Source of the DNA: Arsenicicoccus piscis
Lineage (GTDB): Bacteria; Actinomycetota; Actinomycetes; Actinomycetales; Dermatophilaceae
Direction of reading: 5' to 3'
NCBI RefSeq assembly: GCF_022568835.1
Contig: NZ_JAKZHV010000005.1
Location: 186,001 to 250,000 of the forward strand
Length of the DNA: 64,000 nt
The first letter of the stretch is position 1. The number at the start of each line of letters is the position of its first letter. Below are positions 52,306-61,429 of this stretch, piece after piece. The translations under genes were made by a program, and so were the position numbers. The notes beneath the pieces were generated by a model. It saw only the letters and a program-made list of their open reading frames with translations. It was not told where the DNA came from and made no database searches.

Positions 52306-53243
52306 TCGTGGTGCTGCGGTCTCGCCCGGGTGGTCGGCGTTCGTCTCCTGCGGCGTCCTTGCCCTGCCTCCGCCGCCCTGAGCCTCGCCGTCCTCCCTGC
52401 GCCCTCGCGTCCCCCGTCGCCCTCGCGTCCCCCGTCGCCCTTGCGTCCCCCGTCGCCGTCCGCCGTCGCCGTCCGCGCACCCGATCTGCTGGGTTACTTG
52501 TTCGTACCTGGGTGTCCTGTTCTGCGCTGGGTGTTGTTGGCCAGTGCGAACAGTTGACCCTTCGCCGCACAGTTCACCCATCGCACTGGTGGCGTGGGTC
52601 GTGCCGCCGCGCTCGCGTCGCTCCAGGACGTCGTCGTAGCCCTCCTGGCCGGCCACAGCTCCCCCGTCGTGGTAGCGCTCGTGGCTGGTGGCGTGGGTCG
52701 GCCGGCTGCGCGCCCCGACAGCTCGCCCCCGCATCCTCGCGCCGAACCACACTGGCTGACGCTTCGACCGGCCACCCTGTGCGACCGGCCTCCGTGGGCA
52801 TCCTCGGTCCCCCTGCGACCGGCCTGCCCAAGACCGGCCGCCGTGGGCATTCTCGGACCCCTGCTGCCGGCCGGCGCACGACCGACAAGCCCTCGAGCGA
52901 CGCGCGTCCGTCGACCAGTCGGTACCGGCCCCGGCGCGGGCGTGGGCAGGTGGGCTGCACGGTGGGTGACCGTGGCGGCGGGTGTGGTGGGCGTTCGGGT
53001 GAACGCCCGCGTGCACCGGACCGGCCCTGACAGGCTGGAAGGGCGGTCCGGCCGGTCCAGACGTCCAGGCTGTAATCGGCGGTCCTGCACCCACCCCAGC
53101 CCCGCCCACCCCAGCCCCGCATGAACCCGGCTTGTGGGCCGGGCGGGACGGTCACGTTGGGTGCTGATGCTGCGGTCCGTGACCCGCCCGTGGGCGAACG
53201 AGGGACTACCCCCACCGCAGCCCAGAACGGTAAAATCGTAGCC
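52306..53243. other. Repeat-rich gap without a recognisable gene
   Basis: About 940 bases. It has an 18-base tandem repeat (CCCTCGCGTCCCCCGTCG; two exact copies and a third with one change) at about 52402-52455. Two diverged copies of a GACCGGCC-CCGTGGGCAT-CTCGG unit lie near 52782-52860, and CACCCCAGCCCCGCC occurs twice at about 53095-53120. Long minus-strand open frames are Arg/Gly-rich shadows with no family resemblance. A TAAAAT hexamer at 53231-53236 is the -10 for the following HNH gene. Confidence 0.5.
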
Positions 53244-53983
53244 ATGAGCGAGCCACACACGCACAGCCTCCCGGACCCCCTCCGGGCCCTGGCCGGCGTG
53301 CCCGGCAGCGCCCTGGCCACCCTGACCGCAGCGTTCACCGACGAAGCCGCGATCGGGTTCGACGAGCTCACCGCCCTGACCAGCTCGGTGCTCACCCTCG
53401 ACCAGCACGGCGCGCCCGCCCTCACCAGCCACGGCGAAGACGCCGCCATGCTGCTCACCCTGTGTCAACAAACGATCGCCTACCTCACCCTCACCCAAGC
53501 GATGACCGTGCACGCCCTCACCGCCGCGACCGCCCAGGCCCGGCTCGCCGCAGACCACGGCCCCGACCACGCGCCGTCCGCCACCGCGCGCGGCCGTGCC
53601 GAGGGCCGGGCCCGCACCGCGGTCCTGGCCGAAGCCGTCGCCACCTGCGGGTGGGACCCCGCCCACCGGGCGCTGGTGCACCACCTCGCCGCCATGGCTC
53701 CCGACCGCACCCAGATCGCCGCCCGGCTGCTGGCCCAGGGCGTGCTCACCGGACCCATGGTCGCGATGCTGCTCTCCCGACGCACCGAACACCTCACCGA
53801 CCCCCAAGTCGCCTGGCTCACCCGCCACTGCGCCAACCTCACCCACCCCACCACCCAGCCCGACCCCGACAGCCAGGCCGGCGGTGGCGGCACCGACGTC
53901 CCCGGCACCGGGGGCCTGACCCCGGTTCTTGGACACGCTGAATCCAGCACGTGGTGCTGGGGAAGCGAGATGATCCGAGAATC

Positions 53984-54351
53984 ATGGCTAGGAAGAACTA
54001 TTCCGAGGAGTTCCGTCGTCAGGCCGTCGACTTGTACGAGTCCACCCCGGGTGCCACGGTCCGCGGCATCGCCGAGGACCTCGGCATCGTGCGTGGCACG
54101 CTGCGGGGTTGGCTCGAGGCTACGGGACCGGCAAGAAGACCGCTGCTGACGGGACGTTGACCTCCAGCCCACTGCAGTCCAGGCCGTCGAGGAAGAACTC
54201 CTCGGCGCCCGAAGGTGAGACGCCGGAGCAGAAGATCGACCGACTGGAGGCCGAGAACGCGGCGCTGCGGGCCGAGACCACCAAGCTCACCACCGAGCGG
54301 GAGATCCTGCAGCGGGCGGCCAAGTATTTCGCCGGGGAGACGCGCTGGTGA
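53984..54351 (+). pseudogene. IS3-family OrfA (frameshifted)
   Basis: HTH DNA-binding component of the transposase. MARKNYSEEFRRQAVDLYES and GIAEDLGIVRGTLRGWLEA give the helix-turn-helix; the leucine-zipper-like part (QKIDRLEAENAALRAETTKL and ILQRAAKYFAGETRW) lies in another frame. One lost base at about 54119 (GGCTACGG for GGCCTACGG) explains the break. Its stop overlaps the orfB GTG (GTGA). Confidence 0.85.
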
Positions 54352-55243
54352 GTCGCTTCCAGTTCGTCGCCGACAACTCCGCCACCTTCGAGGTGAAGCG
54401 ACTGTGCGAGCTCGTCGAGATCGAGCGCTCCTCCTACTACGCCTGGCTCAAGGCAGCCCCGGCACGCGAAGAGCGAGCTCGGGCCGATGCCGAGCTCGCG
54501 AGCGGATCAGGGCCGTCCACGCCGAGGACAACACTTGCGGTGCGCCGCGGGTCACCGCCGAGCTCAACGACAACACCCCTGCCGGTGAGCGGGTCAACCA
54601 CAAGCGCGTCGCGCGGGTGATGCGGGCCGAGGGCATCCGTGGCTATGTGAAGAGGCGGCGGGTGCGGACCACGATCCCCGAGCCGTCGGGGCAGAAGTAC
54701 CCCGACCTGCTCCAGCGCGACTTCACCGCCGAGCGCCCCAACCGGCGCTACGTCGGCGACATCACCTACCTCCCGCTCGCGGACGGGACGAATCTGTACC
54801 TGGCGACCGTGATCGACTGCTACTCCCGACGGCTCGCCGGCTGGGCGATCGCCGACCACATGCGCACCGAACTCGTCGAGGAAGCGTTGAACGTCGCGGC
54901 CGCGACCCGAGACAGCCTCAAGGGCGCGATCTTCCACAGCGACCACGGGTCGGTCTACTGCTCCAAGGCCTACGCCCAGCTCTGCAAGAAGTTCGGCGTC
55001 ACCCAGTCGATGGGCGCCGTCGGCTCGTCGGCCGACAACGCACTCGCGGAGTCGTTCAACGCCACGATGAAGCGCGAGGTCCTCCAAGACACCGCCTGCT
55101 GGCCCGACGAGCTGACCTGCCGCCGGCAGGTCTTCAGATGGCTCGTCCGCTACAACACCCGCCGCCGTCACAGCTGGTGCGGCTACCTCTCCCCGTCCAC
55201 CTACGAGGCCCGCCGGGCCGCTACGCTGCCAACCGCCGCGTAA
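54348..55243 (+). pseudogene. IS3-family OrfB integrase (frameshifted)
   Basis: DDE integrase part of the IS3 transposase. The start is FVADNSATFEVKRLCELVEI and YYAWLKAAPAREERARADAE. After a slip at about 54498 the rest follows: IRAVHAEDNTCGAPRVTAEL, RRYVGDITYLPLADGTNLYL (first Asp), IFHSDHGSVYCSKAY (second Asp) and ALAESFNATMKREVL (Glu). One lost C (CTCGCGAGCGG for CTCGCCGAGCGG) would repair it. With OrfA also broken, this copy is probably not autonomous, if the sequence is correct. Confidence 0.87.
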
Positions 55244-56956
55244 TCACACCCCGTGTCCAAGATCCGGGGGTAAGGCCCCCGGCAACGACAGCGCTGGCCA
55301 GGGTCGGGGTGGGTTGCGGCTGGTCGGGTCGACGGGCCGTCGGGAGCGGGTCGCGGCCGCGCGGCGGCAGGCGTTCGCCGAAGCCTGCGACTGGACCGAC
55401 GCGGACTGGGTCGACCCCGACGTGCCCCTACCGTCGTGGGCGGTGTTCCGTGACCGGTTCGACCAAGGCCTGGCCTGGCTGCTCGCCGACGACCCCGACG
55501 TCGCAGGCGACTACCAGACCGGCATGGCCGCCCGGTGCGTGACCTCCCGGCTCGACCCCGAAGGCACCGGGTCCCTCACGGTGACTGGTGACGGTGTCGC
55601 GGTGGCTGCCGCCCGCAACCGGGTCCACCGCCTCGCCCGCCGGCTCCGCCAGCTCGGCGACGAGCGCACCATCGCCCAGATCGCCGCCGACCTCACCCTC
55701 ACCCTGCTCACCCACGGCTACATCACCTGCCCCCACTGCAGCCACACCATCACCACCACCAGCCACACCAGCGATGCCGGCGATGCCGGGGGTGCTGGCG
55801 ACGGCGGTGACGGTGCCGGGCAGGCCGACAGGACCGACGACGACCCCACCGGCCACCCGACCGGCGCCTGCGGCGGGATCCACGACGAGACCACCAACGG
55901 GCAGACCAGCCGTGGCGAGGCCAGCGACGAGCCGGCCAGCGACGGGGATGTGATGTTGCCGTACCCGGGGCTGGCCGAGCACCGGGTGCCCGGGGTGGAC
56001 CAGGGCCTGGCCGACGCAGTCGCAGCCGGCCTCGCACCCCCAGCAACGGTGGTGCACGTGACCGTGTCGCTGGAGACGCTGCTCGGCATGTCCCAGCTGC
56101 CCGCCCGGATGGACGCCGGACCCGTACGTGCCTGGCTACCCGCCCGCCAAGCCCGCACCCTGGCCCTGACCCTGGGCGGGACCTGGCAGCGGATCGTCAC
56201 CGACCCTGTCACCGGCGTCGCGCTCAACACCACCATCCGCTCCTACCAACCCGGCCCAGCCACGCGAGCCCACCTGGCCATGCTCGACAACGGCTGCCGC
56301 GCCCCCGGCTGCACCACCCGCCACGACCTGCAGCTCGACCACCTGAACCCGCATGCCGCGGGCGGGCCCACCAGCGGCGACAACCTGCACACCCTCGACG
56401 CCCACCACCACCAGCACAAGACCACCGGCACCTGGCACGCCACCCCCGACAGCCGCGACGACAGCCCAGACGACGACGGCCCGGACGACCCCAGCTGCGT
56501 GGGCTCGGATCCGCTCACCGGCTGGCCCGGGCGGCGGGTGCGCTGGACGTTCCCGTCCGGACGACAGGCCATCACCAGCCCGCACCCCTACCCCCGCCCC
56601 GAACACCTCACTGCGCCACCACACGGATCGTTGGACCGACACGCCGAGCTCAACGACTACGAACGAGCCCTCGTCGAAGAGACCTACGACCCCTGCCTAC
56701 CCTTCCCCCCCAACCCGCAGCACCATGGAACCCCACCAACCCCGCCAGCAGCGGACCCGCCACCGGACACCTCCCGGACAGACGCGAGGACGCCCAGGCA
56801 GACGGCACGGTCGACGCCAGCGAGCGCAGCACCCAGGCCAGGGCCGGGCGCCCGGACAGGGCGGGTACCGCCACCCAGACCGCGGCCACCCAGCCCGAGC
56901 CCACCCAGACCAGCCCCTGGACGCAGACCGACTACCCCGAGCAGCCACCCTTCTGA

Positions 56957-57270
56957 GATGAGGAGACGAGGCGCACGAGCGCACGAACCGAGGACAGGGC
57001 TTGGGCCTAGACGCTCCTGCGGCCACCAGTCGGCGGACCTGACGCCCGGGACGGCGTGCTCTTGTCATGGCGGATCTGCGAGAACCCCGACGTCCCCACC
57101 ACTCACCTGCCGGAGCCGCGCTCTCGCAGCCCCTACGACAACCAGGTGTCCGGGGCCAGGCTCCGCGGACAGGAAGCGGGGCCAGGGCGTGGCCGCTCAT
57201 CGGCAGGCCAAGCGTGACGGCGCATCGCTTGTGGTGAGCTGGTGCTGCGCTCGGCCTGGCGGGAGACGGG
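56957..57270. other. Gap between the HNH gene and fxsA
   Basis: About 310 bases with no supported gene, RNA or terminator. A 58-codon frame from ATG at 57067 has no recognisable features and I do not call it. Confidence 0.4.
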
Positions 57271-57864
57271 CTACAGGATCTCGCCCTCGATGATGTCGTC
57301 GTCGCCGGAGGTAGAGCTGGACCCACTGCCAGCGCGACCGGCACCACCAGCGCCACGAGGGTCACGCGCGGGCGGAAACCCGGACGGGGCGGGGGCGACG
57401 ACCAGCAGCCGTCGCGCAATGACCCGTGAGAGCAGCCGGCGCGCCAGCGGTCGGGTGAACGGCAGCACGAACAGGAAGCCGAGGATGTCGGTGAGGAAGC
57501 CTGGCAGGAAGAGCAGCGTGCCGCCGACCAGGATCAGCGCGGCGTCGGCCAGCTCGCCGGCGGGCATCCGCCCGGAGGCCAGCGCCTGGCGCAGCGCGGT
57601 CCACGCGGTCCGGCCCTCGCGCTTGACCAGGACGGCGCCCAGCACGGACTCCGCAACCAGCAGGCCGAGGGTCCACCAACCGCCGATGACGTCCTTCACG
57701 CCGAGGATCACCAGGATCTCGGCCAGCGGCACGATCAGCAGCAGCAGGACGGCGACCATCGTCAGCCGAGACCCAGCCCGTCGCCCGGACGGCCGGCGCC
57801 CAGACCCACCAGCGCCAGACCCGCCAGCGCCAGACCCAGGACCAGACTGCGGATTCACGCTCAC
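57271..57864 (-). CDS. fxsA: FxsA-family membrane protein
   Basis: A 197-residue cytoplasmic-membrane protein. The FxsA core is RLTMVAVLLLLIVPLAEILV, VIGGWWTLGLLVAESVLGAV and LILVGGTLLFLPGFLTDILG, with a Gly/Ser/Asp tail. In E. coli FxsA overproduction relieves phage-exclusion by F; the normal role is unclear. The GTG at 57864 overlaps the ppm stop (GTGA), so I prefer it to the GTG at 57876. It is last of the lnt-ppm-fxsA run. Confidence 0.88.
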   Translation of the reverse strand: MSVNPQSGPGSGAGGSGAGGSGRRPSGRRAGSRLTMVAVLLLLIVPLAEILVILGVKDVIGGWWTLGLLVAESVLGAVLVKREGRTAWTALRQALASGRMPAGELADAALILVGGTLLFLPGFLTDILGFLFVLPFTRPLARRLLSRVIARRLLVVAPAPSGFPPARDPRGAGGAGRAGSGSSSTSGDDDIIEGEIL

Positions 57865-58640
57865 AGCGAGTGCCACCTCTCGGTCATCGTGCCCCGGCGG
57901 GCGGAGGCCACGACGGACCGGGCCTGGCCGAGGCGGTGCTTCGCGCCCCAGCTCAGGATCCGGTAGAGCGACTCGCGCACGATGGCGGGGCTCATCTTGG
58001 AGTCCCCGACCTCACGCTCTACGAACTCGATGGGGACCTCGACGATCTGGTGACCGTCCTTGGAGGTGCGCCAGGTGAGGTCGACCTGGAAGCAGTACCC
58101 CTGGGAGGCGACCTCGCGCAGCGACATCGCCCGCAGCGTCGAGGCGCGGTAGACCCGGTAGCCGGCGGTCGCGTCGTGCACCTGCATGCCGAGCAGCAGC
58201 CGGGTGTAGTAGTTGGCGCCGACCGAGAGAGCCTTGCGATACCGCGGCCAGTTGACGACCGATCCGCCGGAGACCCAGCGGGAGCCGATGACCAGGCCGA
58301 CGGCGGGCTCGCGCTCCATGACCGCCAGCAGCGCGGGCAGCTGCTCGGGCTGGTGCGACCCGTCGGCGTCCATCTCGACGAGCAGGTCGTAGCCGCGCTC
58401 GAGACCCCAGTCGAACCCGGCCAGGTAGGCCGGGCCAAGTCCCTGCTTGGCCGTGCGGTGCACGACGTGGACCTGCCCGTCGGCAGCGGCGAGCTCGTCG
58501 GCGAGGGCGCCGGTGCCGTCGGGGCTGTTGTCGTCGAGGACCAGGACGTCAGCCGCCGGGACGGCCGCGCGCAGGCGGCCGACGATACCGGCGAGGTTGG
58601 CTCGCTCGTTGTAGGTGGGGATCAGGACGAGGGTGCGCAT
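57861..58640 (-). CDS. ppm1: Polyprenol monophosphomannose synthase
   Basis: GT2 glycosyltransferase that makes polyprenyl-phosphate-mannose from GDP-mannose for protein O-mannosylation and lipoglycans. The 259-residue enzyme has LVLIPTYNERANLAGIVGRL, LDDNSPDGTGALAD, EMDADGSHQPEQLPALL and the DPM1 pattern YRVYRASTLRAMSL. It is a soluble catalytic domain alone; the Lnt is a separate gene just upstream. Confidence 0.94.
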   Translation of the reverse strand: MRTLVLIPTYNERANLAGIVGRLRAAVPAADVLVLDDNSPDGTGALADELAAADGQVHVVHRTAKQGLGPAYLAGFDWGLERGYDLLVEMDADGSHQPEQLPALLAVMEREPAVGLVIGSRWVSGGSVVNWPRYRKALSVGANYYTRLLLGMQVHDATAGYRVYRASTLRAMSLREVASQGYCFQVDLTWRTSKDGHQIVEVPIEFVEREVGDSKMSPAIVRESLYRILSWGAKHRLGQARSVVASARRGTMTERWHSL

Positions 58641-58658
58641 GCGAGGTCGGTGATCCGA

Positions 58659-60248
58659 TCAGGGCGTGCCGGCTGAGACCGGGGCGGGCGTAGACCCGGT
58701 CAGGCTAACCGCCGACCGGCGCGGACGACGACCTCGCCCCCAGGCCATTGCCAGCAGGACGAGCAGGATCGCTGAGGCGGTCCACACCGGCCACTCACCG
58801 AGCCGGGTCGCTACGGTCTGCTCGGTGCGCAGCGGCAGGGAGGCGGACAACGCGGCCGGCGTGAACAGCCCGGTCTGCTGGTGCAGCTGCCCGTCGGGGG
58901 TGATCAGCGCGCTGGTGCCGACCGTCGAGATGTGCACGACGGAGCGGCCGAGCTCGACCGCGCGCACCTGCGAGATCCGCAGCTGCTGGTAGGACTCGGC
59001 GGTGTAGCCGAACGTCGCGTTGTTGGTCTGCACGGCGAGGATGTCGGCGCCGTGCGTCACGGCGTCGCGCATCAGGTCGTCGTAAGCCACCTCGAAGCAG
59101 ATGCCGAGACCGACGTGCGCGGTGCCGCCGTTCTTGAGCGGCGCGGTCATCACGCCGATGGTGTCGCCGGCCTCGAAGTCGTTGGTCAGCAGGTCGACCT
59201 TGTCGCTGAAGTGCCGGAAGAACGAGCGGTAGGGGATGTACTCGGCGAACGGGACCGGGTGCCGCTTCGCGTAGGACTGGGTGGGGCCCTTCGCGCCGTC
59301 CCAGTAGAGCGTGGTGTTGCGGATCTTGCGGTCCGGCGTCCAGCGCAGCGAGCCGACGAGGATCGGCGCTCGGACGTCCTCTGAGGCCTGGGTGATGAGC
59401 TGCCCGGCGTCGAGGTTCTCGACCGGGTCGATGTCGGAGGCGTTCTCGGGCCACACCACGAGGTCCGGCTGAGCCCTGGTGCCGGCCTTCACCTCGGCCG
59501 CCGCCTGCTCGGTGACCCTGACGTGGTTGTCGAGGACGGCGCGGCGCTGGGCGTTGAAGTCGAGCCCGGCCTTCGGGACGTTGCCCTGCACCGCCAGCAC
59601 CTCGGCGCCGGGCCCGTCGGTGGGCACGGTGATGAGCTGCGGCCCGAGCAGCAGGGCGGCGCCTGCGACCAGAGCGGTCGCGCTGCGCAGCGGCTGTCGC
59701 TGCTGCAGGCGCACCACCGCCACGGCCAGCAGGCCACCGAGGAGCGCGACGCAGAAGGTCAGGCCGGGCGTCGACACGAACCGCACCAGCGGCAGCATCG
59801 GTGAGTCGGCCTGGCTGAAGGCGATCTTGATCCACGGGAAGCCGCCGAACGGCGTCGTCGACCGCAGCCACTCCCCCACGGTCCACGCCAGCGCCACGCC
59901 GATCGGGTGCACGGCGGCCGTTGCTCGGTGGCTCAGATCGTGGGCGCCTCGGCGGCCGCGCTGCAGGATCGCGCTGGCCCAGCCGGTCAGGCCGACGTAG
60001 AGCGACTGGAGCACCGCCAGCGCGAACCACGGCAGTGCGCCCACGTAGATCCCGGACCAGCCGAGCGCCGGGAGGTACGCCGCGAACCCGGCCAGCACAC
60101 CGAGGCCGAACCCCGCCCAGGCCCGCGCACCGCGCGTGGCGAGCGCCAGCAGCGCGATGGCGATCGGGGCGCACCACCAGCGGTCGTGGTCGGGGAACGC
60201 CTGCCACAGGAGCAGTCCCGAGGCGACGGCGAGGACAGGACGAAGCAC
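58659..60248 (-). CDS. lnt: Apolipoprotein N-acyltransferase
   Basis: Adds the third acyl chain to lipoproteins. The 529-residue protein has about six N-terminal TMs and a CN-hydrolase domain with all three catalytic residues in family context: Glu (LVVWPENASDI), Lys (QSYAKRHPVPFAEY) and Cys (LGICFEVAYDDL). A last TM lies near the C-terminus. The gene order lnt-ppm is the split form of the mycobacterial Lnt-Ppm1 fusion. Many predicted lipoproteins in this window would be its substrates. Confidence 0.94.
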   Translation of the reverse strand: MLRPVLAVASGLLLWQAFPDHDRWWCAPIAIALLALATRGARAWAGFGLGVLAGFAAYLPALGWSGIYVGALPWFALAVLQSLYVGLTGWASAILQRGRRGAHDLSHRATAAVHPIGVALAWTVGEWLRSTTPFGGFPWIKIAFSQADSPMLPLVRFVSTPGLTFCVALLGGLLAVAVVRLQQRQPLRSATALVAGAALLLGPQLITVPTDGPGAEVLAVQGNVPKAGLDFNAQRRAVLDNHVRVTEQAAAEVKAGTRAQPDLVVWPENASDIDPVENLDAGQLITQASEDVRAPILVGSLRWTPDRKIRNTTLYWDGAKGPTQSYAKRHPVPFAEYIPYRSFFRHFSDKVDLLTNDFEAGDTIGVMTAPLKNGGTAHVGLGICFEVAYDDLMRDAVTHGADILAVQTNNATFGYTAESYQQLRISQVRAVELGRSVVHISTVGTSALITPDGQLHQQTGLFTPAALSASLPLRTEQTVATRLGEWPVWTASAILLVLLAMAWGRGRRPRRSAVSLTGSTPAPVSAGTP

Positions 60249-60284
60249 CCGGTCACTGTAGTGGCCCTCCCTGGGCGAACGCGG

Positions 60285-60689
60285 TCAGGGCACGACGACG
60301 ACGCCCGTCGCGGTGGTGGCCACGATCGGGGGGTCGAGGACGGCGGCCGTCGACACCCCCCGCTCCGGCGTAGACCGTGCCACGACCCGCAGGGTGAAGG
60401 TCACCTCGCGCGACCGGCGGCCCACGCGCACGAGCCGCGCCTCGGCCTCGACGCAGTCGCCGGCGCGCACCGGGGCCAGGAACTGCACGCCCGTGTAGGA
60501 CGCGAACAGGCCCTCGTCGCCGTCGGTGCGGATGCACAGCTCGGTCGCGACGTCGCCGAACAGGCCCAGCCCGTAGGCGCCGTCGACGAGGTCACCCGCG
60601 TAGTGCGCGTGGGAGTACGGCACGTAGCGGCGGTGCGTCACCGTCAGGCCGACCTCGGGGGTGGACCCGTGGGCGCTGGACTCGGTCAT
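60285..60689 (-). CDS. kal: Hot-dog-fold 3-aminobutyryl-CoA ammonia-lyase
   Basis: A 134-residue hot-dog protein: LTVTHRRYVPYSHAHYAGDL, DVATELCIRTDGDEGLFASY and FLAPVRAGDCVEAEARLVRV. By itself it would be called thioesterase-like, but its place directly after kamE in the lysine-fermentation order makes 3-aminobutyryl-CoA ammonia-lyase (giving crotonyl-CoA) the best call. It overlaps kamE by 4 bases (ATGA). Confidence 0.85.
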   Translation of the reverse strand: MTESSAHGSTPEVGLTVTHRRYVPYSHAHYAGDLVDGAYGLGLFGDVATELCIRTDGDEGLFASYTGVQFLAPVRAGDCVEAEARLVRVGRRSREVTFTLRVVARSTPERGVSTAAVLDPPIVATTATGVVVVP

Positions 60690-61429
60690 CGTGCTGCTCC
60701 TTCGTTGACGAGGGCGTGGACGAGGTAGGAGGCCACCTCGGCCGGCGAGGTGCCGCGCCCGAACACCCGGTCGACGCCGAGCGCGCCCGCCGCGCCCTCG
60801 TCGAAGCGTGGCCCCCCGACGACCAGCAGCGGCACCTCCCCAGCGGGGCAGGCCTCCCGGAAGGCCGCCGCCATCTCGCGGGTGTTGAGCAGGTGGGCGT
60901 CCCGTTGCGTGACCACCTGGGAGACGAGGACGGCGTCGGCGCGCTCGGCGAGCGCACGGTCTACGAGGTCGGGGACGAGCACCTGGGCACCGAGGTTGAC
61001 CACATGCAGCTGCGCGTAGGCCTCGAGGCCCTTCTCGCCGGCGAACCCCTTGACGTTGAGGATGGCGTCGATGCCCACGGTGTGCGCGTCGGTGCCGATG
61101 CAGGCACCGACCACGACGAGCGGCCGGCCCAGCCGGGTCTTGATAGCGCTATCGACCTCCTTGGCCGACAGCATCGCGAACTCGCGCTCCACGACAGCGA
61201 CCTCGCGCAGATCGACCAGGTGGTGCACCGGCCCGTAGACCACGAAGAAGGTGTAGCTGGGGCCGATCGCCTTCGCGTGCACGACGAGGGCGGGCTCGAT
61301 CCCCATCTTGGCCGCGAGCTGGGCGGCGGCGCCCTCGGCCCGCTTGTCGTGCGGGATGGGCAGGGTGAAGGACACCTGGACCATGCCGTCGCCCGAGGTG
61401 TCGCCGTAGGGGCGGACGATGTCGCTCAT
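60686..61429 (-). CDS. kamE: Lysine 5,6-aminomutase, beta subunit
   Basis: Adenosylcobalamin- and PLP-binding subunit of the aminomutase that moves the epsilon amino group of D-lysine or beta-lysine. The 247-residue chain has the B12-binding DxHxxG motif in VGACIGTDAHTVGIDAI, and NVKGFAGEKG just after it contains a candidate PLP Lys. VLVSQVVTQRDAHLLNTREM and VGGPRFDEGAAGALGVD complete the Rossmann-like domain. Coupled to kamD (ATGA) and kal. Confidence 0.94.
   Translation of the reverse strand: MSDIVRPYGDTSGDGMVQVSFTLPIPHDKRAEGAAAQLAAKMGIEPALVVHAKAIGPSYTFFVVYGPVHHLVDLREVAVVEREFAMLSAKEVDSAIKTRLGRPLVVVGACIGTDAHTVGIDAILNVKGFAGEKGLEAYAQLHVVNLGAQVLVPDLVDRALAERADAVLVSQVVTQRDAHLLNTREMAAAFREACPAGEVPLLVVGGPRFDEGAAGALGVDRVFGRGTSPAEVASYLVHALVNEGAAR

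Larger units (their letters stand above)
53913..55277 (+). mobile_element. IS3-family insertion sequence (about 1.36 kb) with GGCC duplication
   Basis: The element runs from about 53917 to 55273. The left end TGACCCCGGTTCTTGGACAC matches the reverse complement of the right end TTACCCCCGGATCTTGGACAC over about 20 bases. GGCC flanks both sides (53913-53916 and 55274-55277). OrfA and OrfB fill it in the usual overlapping order. Both are frameshifted as written. Confidence 0.88.
53244..56956 (+). pseudogene. DUF222/13E12 HNH endonuclease-like gene split by an IS
   Basis: Actinobacterial 13E12-repeat protein with an N-terminal DUF222 domain and a C-terminal HNH nuclease motif (CRAPGCTTRHDLQLDHLNPH, then GGPTSGDNLHTLDAHHHQHK). 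The 5' part (53244-53916) and the 3' part (from 55278) are separated by an IS3-family element. After removing the element and one 4-base target copy the frames are off by one base, so a small indel also exists. A run of C at about 56704-56711 is followed by a further frame change: the usual C-terminus DYPEQPPF ends at 56956 in another frame. TAAAAT at 53231 implies a leaderless start. Members are multicopy and of unknown role. Confidence 0.82.

Noticed and set aside
52494-53936. A long minus-strand frame through the repeat-rich gap
   Set aside because: Gly/Arg-rich, crosses the real DUF222 gene, and has no family resemblance.
57067-57240. Small frame from ATG 57067
   Set aside because: No ribosome binding site, no domain, and composition like the surrounding noncoding DNA.
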